Shown: positions 1-7,410 of the stretch, in pieces
Position numbering within the stretch: position 1 is the stretch's first letter
Layout of the letters: each line of letters starts with the position of its first letter
NCBI RefSeq assembly: GCF_923077115.1
Contig: NZ_CAKLPX010000001.1
Span: 434,001 to 498,000, forward strand
Direction of reading: 5' to 3'
Origin: Sinobacterium norvegicum
GTDB taxonomy: Bacteria > Pseudomonadota > Gammaproteobacteria > Pseudomonadales > Sinobacteriaceae
Length of the DNA stretch: 64,000 nt
The notes under the pieces: generated by a model
The model's input: only the letters and a program-made list of their open reading frames with translations
The model's database searches: none
Told to the model about the DNA's origin: nothing
Translations under genes and position numbers: made by a program

Positions 1-207
1 CAATTATTAGCTCAACAGCAAAAGAATCAGTTTATTGATGATGAGATTGCCGCCTTTGTCGACTCTGTTGGCGGCCATGGTTTCCCCCGGACAGTCTATT
101 TCAGTCGTGGCCTGTCAACGGCGCTGAATGAAATAGAGCTGATCACCAGCGATCTACTGCATGACTATTCGGATAAGATTGTCTCTGTCCATGAAAAAAC
201 TAACTGA
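1..207 (+). CDS. 3' end of an unrecognised protein (5' truncated)
   Basis: The frame is open from the first base and ends at TGA 205-207, leaving 68 residues of a C-terminus. It contains a protein-like stretch (GGHGFPRTVYFSRGLSTAL) followed by an acidic, helix-prone tail. No family is recognised. It converges with the exonuclease gene and overlaps its stop codon by 8 bases, a common arrangement for two real genes. The start lies outside the window, so length and domains are unknown. Confidence 0.5.
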   Translation, partial: QLLAQQQKNQFIDDEIAAFVDSVGGHGFPRTVYFSRGLSTALNEIELITSDLLHDYSDKIVSVHEKTN

Positions 208-883
208 CTATATAGCGCAGCGGTGTCTGCTGCTTTTTTCCTGAAAACTGCGCCAATAGTAATTCGGCTGTGGCCAGTGCATCGATGCAGGCATTATGCT
301 CAGTATAGCTGGGTAGATGATATCGTTGTCTGCAGCTAGCCAAAGTAAGCTGGTCAAATTTGATTAACTCATGCTGTTTCGATAATCGCAGTTTCTCAAT
401 CAGTAAGGTGTCGGCAACAGCGGCTATAAATGGCAGATCAAACAAATGATGAGATATATTATTTAAAAAGCCAAGGTCTAATGCCGCGTGATGGAAAACA
501 ATAACCCGCCCGGTCGCAGCAATCATCAAGGCTTGGTAAGCTTGTTCAATGGTTACCCCTGCCACAAGATCAATATCTCGTAGTTGATGAATGGTGGCGC
601 TATTACCCACACCACGCGAGTTATTAATCAGGCAATGAAATGATTTATCGTGTTTGATAGCGCCTTTATCAACCATTACCCAACCGATGCTAATTATCTC
701 TCCACTCACCTCTAACGAGGTCGTTTCAAGGTCTACGATAATAAAATTAGTTTGGCAGAATGACTGACTTAATGATAACGGTATTGCCTGAAGGTAGTTT
801 TGTAAGAATGCTGTCTGTTTAACACGGGGGCGGGATAGGTATTTTCTTTGACGGTACCGAAGCAACCAATGTTTTAAAATCAC
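200..883 (-). CDS. DnaQ-like 3'-5' exonuclease (DEDDh family)
   Basis: Predicted 227-residue exonuclease of the DnaQ/epsilon superfamily. Motif Exo I is seen as IIVDLETTSLEV near residues 48-59 (catalytic D and E), and the C-terminal HNACIDALATAELL carries the Exo III His and Asp of the DEDDh type. The start is GTG at 883, overlapping the TAG stop of the upstream DUF294 gene by one base (TAGTG), which suggests translational coupling. It is the last gene of the acetate-transport operon. In related gammaproteobacteria an exonuclease of this kind sits beside the DUF294 protein and the symporter, but its substrate and its link to acetate metabolism are not known. The family call is firm; the physiological role is not. 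Confidence 0.85.
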   Translation of the reverse strand: MILKHWLLRYRQRKYLSRPRVKQTAFLQNYLQAIPLSLSQSFCQTNFIIVDLETTSLEVSGEIISIGWVMVDKGAIKHDKSFHCLINNSRGVGNSATIHQLRDIDLVAGVTIEQAYQALMIAATGRVIVFHHAALDLGFLNNISHHLFDLPFIAAVADTLLIEKLRLSKQHELIKFDQLTLASCRQRYHLPSYTEHNACIDALATAELLLAQFSGKKQQTPLRYIVS

Positions 884-2733
884 TACGACAGCCCCCGTAG
901 ATAATTCAATCGGGCAGCCTCCTGGGACTGATTGACGATGCTAAATACATCTTTGAGATGCTTTCGATTGAGCTGTGACAACGATTTTGGCTGACAATAA
1001 TTGTCGATGGCCTGGTTTTGCTGTAGATTTTCTATTTGACTCTCTAGCCGCAACTGTAGAATCAACGTATAAGCATCCATTAAGTTGCGACTGTCTGTAA
1101 TAGTCATGTGTTTGTGTTGCTGCAACTGTCGTAACCGCTCTAGGGTATTTACAGCATCTTGCCCGTGGGCAAGACTGTGTAGTCTGACTATATCGGTAAT
1201 AGGCATCATACCCCTGGCCTTTAAATCGAACGCATCAGTATGGTCACCATTGCGCTCGACAACAAAGCGCCGGAACATTCCAATAGGTGGAGACTCTGCC
1301 AGTGCACTTCTGGCCAGTGCCGCTTGATATATCGTCGATCTCTCAGTTAAGCCCAGCATCTTTTGTTGTAGTGATTGCGCCAGATCTAAGTCACCAAAAA
1401 CAGGTTTTAGGTCGAAGAAGATCGCTGTTTTTAACACTGATTCCGGTGTTGGGCTTTTCACCCAGCGTTCAACCTTTAGTATCCACCCCTCTAACGTTAA
1501 CGCTAATTCAGGGTTTGTTGCCATAATATTTCCCGGGCATAACGGATAGCCACAACGGTCTAGCCAACGGCACACCTGCTCTGCTAAACGAGCAAACCAA
1601 GGATAATCTTCGGGCCTGACCTCATTCGATATGATCAAACCATTGTCCTGGTCTGCGCCAAGCAATTGCTCCTGCCTGGCGATGGAGCCGAAATTGAGCC
1701 AACAAAATGCAACAGGTGCTGGGCCGATCTCTTCTATGGTAAGCACAATAATCCGCTGAGTAATCTTTTCACTCAATAAACTGAGCAATTGGGCTGCATG
1801 CGTCGCCGATAAATCGTTGGCCACCCACTGAACCACTTGTTGGGGGATGGAGGTAGCAACGGCAATGATTTGTTCTATATCTGTCAGGCGATTAATCCGC
1901 TGTACCAGGTGTATAGGGTCATTTTGTTTGGCCATTAGCAAATCAGAAGCGGTAATAATACCCAGCAGTTTTCCGTTTTGCTTTACCGGTAAGTGGTGGC
2001 AACTTAAACGCGACATTTCGATACTGACATCTAAGATGGTACTGTCAATGTCAACCCAATGTGGCTGCTTTGTCATCACCTCTGCAACCGGCGTCATCAC
2101 GGTTAAATCATTAGCTACTACGCGACTGCGTATATCTTTGTCCGTCAAAATGCCGACAAGATCATCATGCTCAAGTACTAAAATTGAAGAAACATTTGAC
2201 GCGGTCATAATAAGGCTGGCTTGGTGAATACTCTGCTCTGGGGATGTATAAACCAGCTCTCGACTCACAATCGTTGCTATGGAACTCAAAAATAACGATT
2301 TTTGTTGGCTGTCGAGGGTTAAACGCCGCAATCGCCGTTGTTTCTGATGATGAAAAAAACGATCGAAAACTCGGCTACCACTACGTAATTCCTGATAGCA
2401 AGCTTCAGTTAGCTGGAGAACGAGGCTATCTTCAAATATCTTGGCGTGAATACCGGGATGTTGGTCATTGAGACTGTGCAGGTTGAAACTATCACCCTCA
2501 CCTAAGCGTTCAATTAGTTGATTGTTCTCACCGATGAGGTCGATGGCGCCCTTTTGAACAATGATTAAACCCAGCGAGGCGCTCGCTTGAATAATCGTAT
2601 TTTTAAGAAAATAACGACTGCAGAGATTTTTTAAAACGCCGGTTATTTCTGACGGGTTTAAACAATTGAAAGGTACAAATTCAGCTAGGAATTCTGTTAT
2701 GGGATAATGATTAATTGTATCGTGTTCTGCCAT
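883..2733 (-). CDS. cNMP-binding / CBS-pair / DUF294 nucleotidyltransferase-like signalling protein
   Basis: Cytosolic multidomain regulator of about 616 residues. Domains in order: an N-terminal cyclic-nucleotide-binding-like fold (about 15-130), two CBS motifs (about 155-280, with GILTDKDIRSRVV and GIITASDLLMAK), a DUF294 nucleotidyltransferase-like domain with GSIARQEQLLGADQDNGLI, and a DUF294 C-terminal helical domain. The G-S...R...E...D-x-D pattern resembles the GlnD-type nucleotidyltransferase active site. The reading frame can begin at TTG 2736, but ATG 2733 is preferred because GGGGG lies 8 bases upstream of it. It follows the 150-residue membrane protein and overlaps the exonuclease start by one base. 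A role in coupling nucleotide or energy state to acetate uptake is inference from the operon. Confidence 0.85.
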   Translation of the reverse strand: MAEHDTINHYPITEFLAEFVPFNCLNPSEITGVLKNLCSRYFLKNTIIQASASLGLIIVQKGAIDLIGENNQLIERLGEGDSFNLHSLNDQHPGIHAKIFEDSLVLQLTEACYQELRSGSRVFDRFFHHQKQRRLRRLTLDSQQKSLFLSSIATIVSRELVYTSPEQSIHQASLIMTASNVSSILVLEHDDLVGILTDKDIRSRVVANDLTVMTPVAEVMTKQPHWVDIDSTILDVSIEMSRLSCHHLPVKQNGKLLGIITASDLLMAKQNDPIHLVQRINRLTDIEQIIAVATSIPQQVVQWVANDLSATHAAQLLSLLSEKITQRIIVLTIEEIGPAPVAFCWLNFGSIARQEQLLGADQDNGLIISNEVRPEDYPWFARLAEQVCRWLDRCGYPLCPGNIMATNPELALTLEGWILKVERWVKSPTPESVLKTAIFFDLKPVFGDLDLAQSLQQKMLGLTERSTIYQAALARSALAESPPIGMFRRFVVERNGDHTDAFDLKARGMMPITDIVRLHSLAHGQDAVNTLERLRQLQQHKHMTITDSRNLMDAYTLILQLRLESQIENLQQNQAIDNYCQPKSLSQLNRKHLKDVFSIVNQSQEAARLNYLRGLS

Positions 2734-2749
2734 CAAAATACCCCCAATG

Positions 2750-3202
2750 CTATAAGAAACCTATAGTCGACTCACCATAATATATTGAACCCGATGCCGA
2801 CAATACAATTCTCATGGAAGACTGTTCATCGATATTTTCCGGTTGATAAAACTCAAATGTAACGTCATCAATCCGTTGCATCGGTTGTGGCACAGACTGT
2901 GATGAAGATGGTGTAGCAGTGGCAAAATCAGCAGATTGTAACGGGAACTCGGAACGGAGGGTAAAGAGCTGTCCACCCTGCGGCGGTTGTTGTGCCGTGA
3001 TTGTTATTGAAAAATTGCCATTTTTCATCGTGCAAATACCGCTGGCATATCGACATTTTGATTCAGCAATCAGCTGATATTGCTTGCCCGGCTCTGCTTT
3101 TGCCGCTTTTTCACCAACTATTTGGTCTGTTGCAAAGTAAGCTAATACCGCCAAAATCGGAGACACCAGCAGGGCAATAATAATGTGCTTATTCTTAAAC
3201 AT
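2750..3202 (-). CDS. Conserved membrane-anchored protein of the acetate-symporter operon
   Basis: 150 residues with one N-terminal hydrophobic segment (about residues 7-25, IIIALLVSPILAVLAYFAT) and a periplasmic-type remainder containing two cysteines in CRYASGIC (about 50-57), which could form a disulfide. I know no assigned function. Similar small proteins accompany the DUF4212/symporter pair in other marine gammaproteobacteria. It lies 41 bases after the symporter stop, behind a GC-rich hairpin, and 16 bases before the DUF294 start, so it is probably co-transcribed at a reduced level. It could be an accessory subunit or a stress-related anchor; the sequence does not decide. Confidence 0.75.
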   Translation of the reverse strand: MFKNKHIIIALLVSPILAVLAYFATDQIVGEKAAKAEPGKQYQLIAESKCRYASGICTMKNGNFSITITAQQPPQGGQLFTLRSEFPLQSADFATATPSSSQSVPQPMQRIDDVTFEFYQPENIDEQSSMRIVLSASGSIYYGESTIGFL

Positions 3203-3218
3203 AGAAAATCTCGATAAA

Positions 3219-3236
3219 GGCCCCCTCCCGGGGGCC
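3219..3236 (-). terminator. GC-rich hairpin between symporter and downstream genes (attenuator)
   Basis: Perfect 7-bp stem (GGCCCCC / GGGGGCC) with a TCCC loop, placed between the symporter stop and the 150-residue gene. On the minus strand it is followed only by TTTAT rather than a long T run. It is therefore more likely a partial terminator or an mRNA-stabilising hairpin that lowers expression of the three distal genes. Confidence 0.5.
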
Positions 3237-3243
3237 GTTACTA

Positions 3244-4977
3244 TTAGTGGTCGTGTGCTTCCTGCACCCCCATCGGGATACGGATATGCTCAACCAAGTC
3301 CTGAACTTCCTGTGGCGGTGGTGCTGTGACAGTAGCGACAACATAGGCAACGCTAAAGTTAACAATGGCGCCAATCACACCAAAGGCATTGGGTTCAATA
3401 CCAAGGAACCAATTTGCTGGCATATCACCCAAGAAGGAGGTGCTAGCCACAAACATAATGCCCTTATGCTGGAACACGTACAACAGCGTCACACCTAAGC
3501 CGGCAATCATACCTGCAGTGGCCCCTTGCGAGTTAATACGCTTGCTGAAAATACCCATCATTAATGCGGGGAAGATAGACGAAGCAGCCAAGCCAAAAGC
3601 AAGGGCTACTGTACCGGCAGCAAAATCGGGTGGATTAAAGCCCAGGTACCCTGCAAAGCCAATGGCGCCTGCCATAGCAACACGGCTGGCCAACAACTCG
3701 TTCTTCTCACTAATATCGGGTACAAAAACACCTTTTAATAAGTCGTGAGAAATAGCGGAAGATATTGCCAACAGTAAACCAGCGGCTGTTGACAGCGCCG
3801 CTGCCAAACCACCGGCAGCAACCAAGGCTATTACCCAGTTAGGTAAATTGGCTATTTCAGGATTGGCCAGTACGATAATATCGCGATCAACCTTAACCAT
3901 TTCATTACTTGCTTTATCAGCAGTGTATTGAATGCGGCCATCACCATTCTTATCTTCAAACTTAAGAAGACCCGTTTTCTCCCAGTTTTTAAACCAATCA
4001 GGGCGATCATCATAGGCTAGGTTTTCAGTTGCATTTGGCGGCTGTATTGTCTCGACTAAATTCAATCGAGCCATCGCGGCAACAGCAGGAGCAGTAGTGT
4101 ATAAAATGGCGATGAACAGTAATGCCCAACCCGCAGAGCTACGCGCATCTTTTACCTTCGGGACGGTAAAGAAACGAATAATTACGTGAGGCAAGCCAGC
4201 AGTACCAATCATAAGCGACATGGTATAAGCAAACATATTCACTGAACTCAGTCTGGCCGTGGTGGTGTACTCATTAAACCCCAGGTCCGTGACTACTTGG
4301 TCAAGTCGGTCGAGTAAAAAGGTATCCGTGCCACTGATGGTGCTGCCCAAACCTAATTGGGGGAATGGGTTGCCTGTCAGATTGAAAGAAATAAAGACTG
4401 CAGGCACGGTATAGGCAAAGATCAGTACACAAAACTGTGCAATCTGAGTGTAGGTGATGCCTTTCATGCCGCCTAAAACCGCGTAGAAGAATACAATTAC
4501 CATGCCGATAATCAGACCAGTATCGTAGCCGACTTCTAGGAAACGAGAGAATGCGACGCCAATACCTTTCATCTGACCGATGACGTAGGTCACCGAGGCC
4601 ACAATAAGACAAATCACCGCTACGATGCGGGCTGTTCTCGAATAGAAACGCTCGCCTATGAATTCCGGTACGGTGAATTTCCCATACTTTCTCAAATATG
4701 GCGCAAGTAACATGGCCAGCAATACAAAACCACCTGTCCAACCCATTAAGAAAACAGATCCGCCGTAACCGAGAAAGGCAATGAGACCAGCCATGGAGAT
4801 AAACGAAGCCGCAGACATCCAATCAGCAGCAGTCGCCATACCATTTGCCACCGGGTGTATACCGCCTCCGGCCACATAAAACTCCTTGGTGCTTCCCGCT
4901 CTTGCCCAGATGGCAATGCCGATATAAAGCGCGAATGTAGCGCCAACAACCAGGTACGTTAAAGTTTGTAATTCCAT
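3244..4977 (-). CDS. Sodium:solute symporter, acetate (ActP-like) type
   Basis: 577-residue integral membrane protein of the SSS family, the type that pairs with a small DUF4212 subunit and is thought to import acetate or other short monocarboxylates with Na+. Multiple membrane segments are evident, and the SSS pattern EFYVAGGGIHPVANGMATAADWMSAASFI is near residues 32-60. A hydrophilic loop (about 315-375) contains DKNGDGRIQ, an EF-hand-like calcium-binding motif. The DUF4212 gene ends only 5 bases upstream, so the two are translated together. The acs gene is divergent and CrbS/CrbR homologues are encoded about 13 kb away, which supports acetate as substrate. Transport specificity itself is inferred. 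Confidence 0.9.
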   Translation of the reverse strand: MELQTLTYLVVGATFALYIGIAIWARAGSTKEFYVAGGGIHPVANGMATAADWMSAASFISMAGLIAFLGYGGSVFLMGWTGGFVLLAMLLAPYLRKYGKFTVPEFIGERFYSRTARIVAVICLIVASVTYVIGQMKGIGVAFSRFLEVGYDTGLIIGMVIVFFYAVLGGMKGITYTQIAQFCVLIFAYTVPAVFISFNLTGNPFPQLGLGSTISGTDTFLLDRLDQVVTDLGFNEYTTTARLSSVNMFAYTMSLMIGTAGLPHVIIRFFTVPKVKDARSSAGWALLFIAILYTTAPAVAAMARLNLVETIQPPNATENLAYDDRPDWFKNWEKTGLLKFEDKNGDGRIQYTADKASNEMVKVDRDIIVLANPEIANLPNWVIALVAAGGLAAALSTAAGLLLAISSAISHDLLKGVFVPDISEKNELLASRVAMAGAIGFAGYLGFNPPDFAAGTVALAFGLAASSIFPALMMGIFSKRINSQGATAGMIAGLGVTLLYVFQHKGIMFVASTSFLGDMPANWFLGIEPNAFGVIGAIVNFSVAYVVATVTAPPPQEVQDLVEHIRIPMGVQEAHDH

Positions 4978-4982
4978 TTCGT

Positions 4983-5252
4983 TTAATCCTCGTCATCCAC
5001 GCCATATTTGCGATCGAGTTTTGCCATTCTTCGTGCATAGACGAAGATAAGAGCAACAAAACAATAAATTGAACCCTGCTGTGCAAACCAGAATCCCAGC
5101 TTATAACCACCGAGCGAGAAATGGTTTAATTGCTCAACAAACATGATGCCAAAGCCAAATGACACAATGAACCAGATCACTAATAACTGAATCATTATTT
5201 TGACGTTTTCTTGCCAGTACGCTTTCGCGTCCTCTTCACTTTTAAAAGCCAT
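4983..5252 (-). CDS. DUF4212 small membrane subunit of the acetate symporter
   Basis: 89 residues, first gene of the five-gene minus-strand operon. Two predicted membrane helices (about 20-42 and 52-74) and basic/acidic ends fit the DUF4212 (YjcH-like) family, which accompanies SSS acetate symporters. The ribosome site GAGGAAATAAC precedes the ATG. The same string precedes acs on the other strand, so the two divergent genes have nearly mirror-image leaders. It probably assists assembly or activity of the symporter encoded 5 bases downstream. Confidence 0.88.
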   Translation of the reverse strand: MAFKSEEDAKAYWQENVKIMIQLLVIWFIVSFGFGIMFVEQLNHFSLGGYKLGFWFAQQGSIYCFVALIFVYARRMAKLDRKYGVDDED

Positions 5253-5314
5253 GGGTTATTTCCTCTTACTTTTATTAGATATCCCCAATTACATTAGCTC
5301 TATCAAGCGTTGTT

Positions 5315-5340
5315 GGGTATTAGACCAAGGTCTAATACCC
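5315..5340. promoter_or_regulatory. Perfect palindrome midway between acs and the symporter operon; candidate CrbR operator
   Basis: Arms GGGTATTAGACC and GGTCTAATACCC (12 bp each) flank a central AA. The centre lies about 75-77 bases from both divergent start codons. There is no T run on either side, so it is unlikely to be a terminator. The genes it separates are known CrbS/CrbR targets in Vibrio and Pseudomonas, and both proteins are encoded in this window. Assignment to CrbR is inference. Confidence 0.6.
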
Positions 5341-5404
5341 AAAACACGGATGAACGCTAACAATAGCCTCACAAATTTTTAGCACTGTTTATGAGGAAAT
5401 AACG

Positions 5405-7363
5405 ATGACAGAACCCAGCAGCTACCCCGTTATGGATGTCTACCGTCAACGTGAAGCGACAGATCTTAGCCATTATCAGCAACAATACGATGAGTCGATT
5501 AATAACTCTGATGCGTTCTGGCGGCAAAAAGCGCAACGTATTGAGTGGACCAAGCCTTTTACTGAAGTCGAAAATAGCAGTTTTGACCGTGATAATTTGC
5601 ACATCCGATGGTTTGAGGATGGTGAGCTTAATATCACCAGCAACTGCATCGATCGCCATTTAGATAAACACGGTGACAACACCGCTTTTATATTTGAGCC
5701 AAATAACCCAGATGACAGCAATCGTGTCATTAGCTACAAAGAGCTGTATCGCCATGTCTGCCAAATGGCCAATGCACTGAAGAGTAGAGGCGTTAAAAAA
5801 GGGGATGTTGTCACTTTATATATGCCGATGATTCCAGAGGCCATCTTCGCTATGCTTGCCTGCGCAAGAATTGGTGCTCCTCACTCCGTCGTATTTGGCG
5901 GCTTTTCACCTGAGGCACTGGCAGATCGTATCGATAACGGTCAATCAAAAGTGGTTATTACCGCCGATGAAGGTCGCCGCGGCAGCAAGACTATTCCCCT
6001 TAAGGATAATGTTGATGTTGCCATCCAACACTGCCATAGCACCCGGGTTGATACGGTTATTGTTGTGGCCAATACTGGGGCAGAAATCACTTGGGTCGAC
6101 GGACGTGACGTTGACTACACAGAAATCACTGACGAGCAGGCCGTCGACTGTGAGCCCGTTAGCGTCAATGCCGAAGACCCGTTGTTCATCTTATATACCT
6201 CAGGTTCTACTGGTAAACCTAAAGGGGTTGTTCATACCACCGGTGGTTACAGTGTATATAACAGTCTGGCCTTCGAGGAAATATTCGATTATCACCGTGG
6301 CGAAACCTATTGGTGTACAGCGGATATTGGATGGATTACTGGCCACAGCTATGTGGTCTATGGCCCACTGCTCAATGGCGCCACGTCAGTTATTTATGAG
6401 GGCATGCCAAATTGGCCAACCGCTAACCGTGCTGCCACAATCGTCGATAAATACAATGTCGATATTCTCTATACAGCCCCTACTGCCATCCGAGCAATGA
6501 TGGCCGATGGTGACAAATCAATTGAGAATTGTTCATTATCGAGCCTACGCCTACTGGGTACTGTCGGTGAACCAATCAACCCGGAAGCCTGGCGCTGGCT
6601 ACACTCTGAGGTAGGAAAAAACAATTGTCCTATTGTCGATACCTGGTGGCAGACTGAAACCGGGGGGATTATGCTTACACCCCTACCCGGTGCTACCGCA
6701 CTGAAACCTGGCTCTGCGACACTGCCATTCTTCGGCATTCAACCGGAGGTTCTCGATGCCGATGGTACGGTTTTAAACGGTCCCTGCAGTGGTGGCTTAT
6801 GTATCGCCAAAAGCTGGCCGGCGCAGGCAAGAACAATTTTCGGTGATCATCAGCGTTTTATCGATACCTATTTCTCCAGTTATGACGGTTATTACTTCAC
6901 CAGCGATGGTTGTAACAGAGATGAGGATGGCTATTACTGGATTACAGGTCGCGTTGATGATGTGCTCAATGTGGCTGGTCATCGAATGGGTACAGCTGAA
7001 ATTGAAAGCGCGCTGGTTGCACACCATGCCGTTACTGAGGCAGCCGTTGTCGGCAAGCCCCACGCCATAAAAGGTGAGGCAATTTATGTTTATGTTTCGC
7101 TCAATAGTGATACTGAAGCAAGCCCAGCCTTAGAAAAAGAGCTTAAAAACTGGGTAAGACAGGAGATTGGGGCGATTGCATCACCCGATACGATTCAGTT
7201 TGCCAACGGCTTACCGAAGACACGTTCTGGCAAGATCATGCGTAGAATATTGCGCAAGATCGCCAGTGACGAATGCGATCAACTTGGGGATACATCAACA
7301 TTGGCCGACCCAACCGTCGTCGACCAATTGATCGAACAACGACAGATGATCAAGGTCGCATAA
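5405..7363 (+). CDS. acs: Acetyl-CoA synthetase (acetate--CoA ligase, AMP-forming)
   Basis: 652 residues, the same length as E. coli Acs. It activates acetate to acetyl-CoA through acetyl-AMP in the cytosol. Seen directly: the P-loop-like [11 protein letters not shown] near residue 264, the acyl-adenylate motif TWWQTETGG, and the C-terminal [11 protein letters not shown] with the catalytic, acetylatable lysine at residue 610. The gene has GAGG nine bases before its ATG and diverges from the acetate symporter operon across a shared palindrome. CrbR control is expected from family knowledge. Propionyl-CoA synthetase is a less likely alternative. Confidence 0.95.
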   Translation: MTEPSSYPVMDVYRQREATDLSHYQQQYDESINNSDAFWRQKAQRIEWTKPFTEVENSSFDRDNLHIRWFEDGELNITSNCIDRHLDKHGDNTAFIFEPNNPDDSNRVISYKELYRHVCQMANALKSRGVKKGDVVTLYMPMIPEAIFAMLACARIGAPHSVVFGGFSPEALADRIDNGQSKVVITADEGRRGSKTIPLKDNVDVAIQHCHSTRVDTVIVVANTGAEITWVDGRDVDYTEITDEQAVDCEPVSVNAEDPLFILYTSGSTGKPKGVVHTTGGYSVYNSLAFEEIFDYHRGETYWCTADIGWITGHSYVVYGPLLNGATSVIYEGMPNWPTANRAATIVDKYNVDILYTAPTAIRAMMADGDKSIENCSLSSLRLLGTVGEPINPEAWRWLHSEVGKNNCPIVDTWWQTETGGIMLTPLPGATALKPGSATLPFFGIQPEVLDADGTVLNGPCSGGLCIAKSWPAQARTIFGDHQRFIDTYFSSYDGYYFTSDGCNRDEDGYYWITGRVDDVLNVAGHRMGTAEIESALVAHHAVTEAAVVGKPHAIKGEAIYVYVSLNSDTEASPALEKELKNWVRQEIGAIASPDTIQFANGLPKTRSGKIMRRILRKIASDECDQLGDTSTLADPTVVDQLIEQRQMIKVA

Positions 7364-7371
7364 CGGGGCCT

Positions 7372-7405
7372 GGCAATACCGATGGTTTGTGCCATCGGTA
7401 TTGCC
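7372..7405. terminator. Perfect 14-bp inverted repeat between convergent acs and tpsA
   Basis: Arms GGCAATACCGATGG and CCATCGGTATTGCC with a 6-base loop fill the 47-base gap between two convergent genes. It probably stops transcription from both sides, but neither strand has a T run, so termination may need another factor. Confidence 0.6.
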
Positions 7406-7410
7406 AAAGA

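Noticed and set aside
2770-2795. ATAATATATT resembling a dif centre
   Set aside because: It lies inside the coding region of the 150-residue membrane protein and the flanking arms do not match.
4301-4822. 173-codon minus-strand frame inside the symporter gene
   Set aside because: It overlaps the well-supported symporter in another frame and has no recognisable domain.
5856-6500. 214-codon frame inside acs
   Set aside because: Alternative frame of a strongly conserved enzyme gene; no ribosome site and no family.
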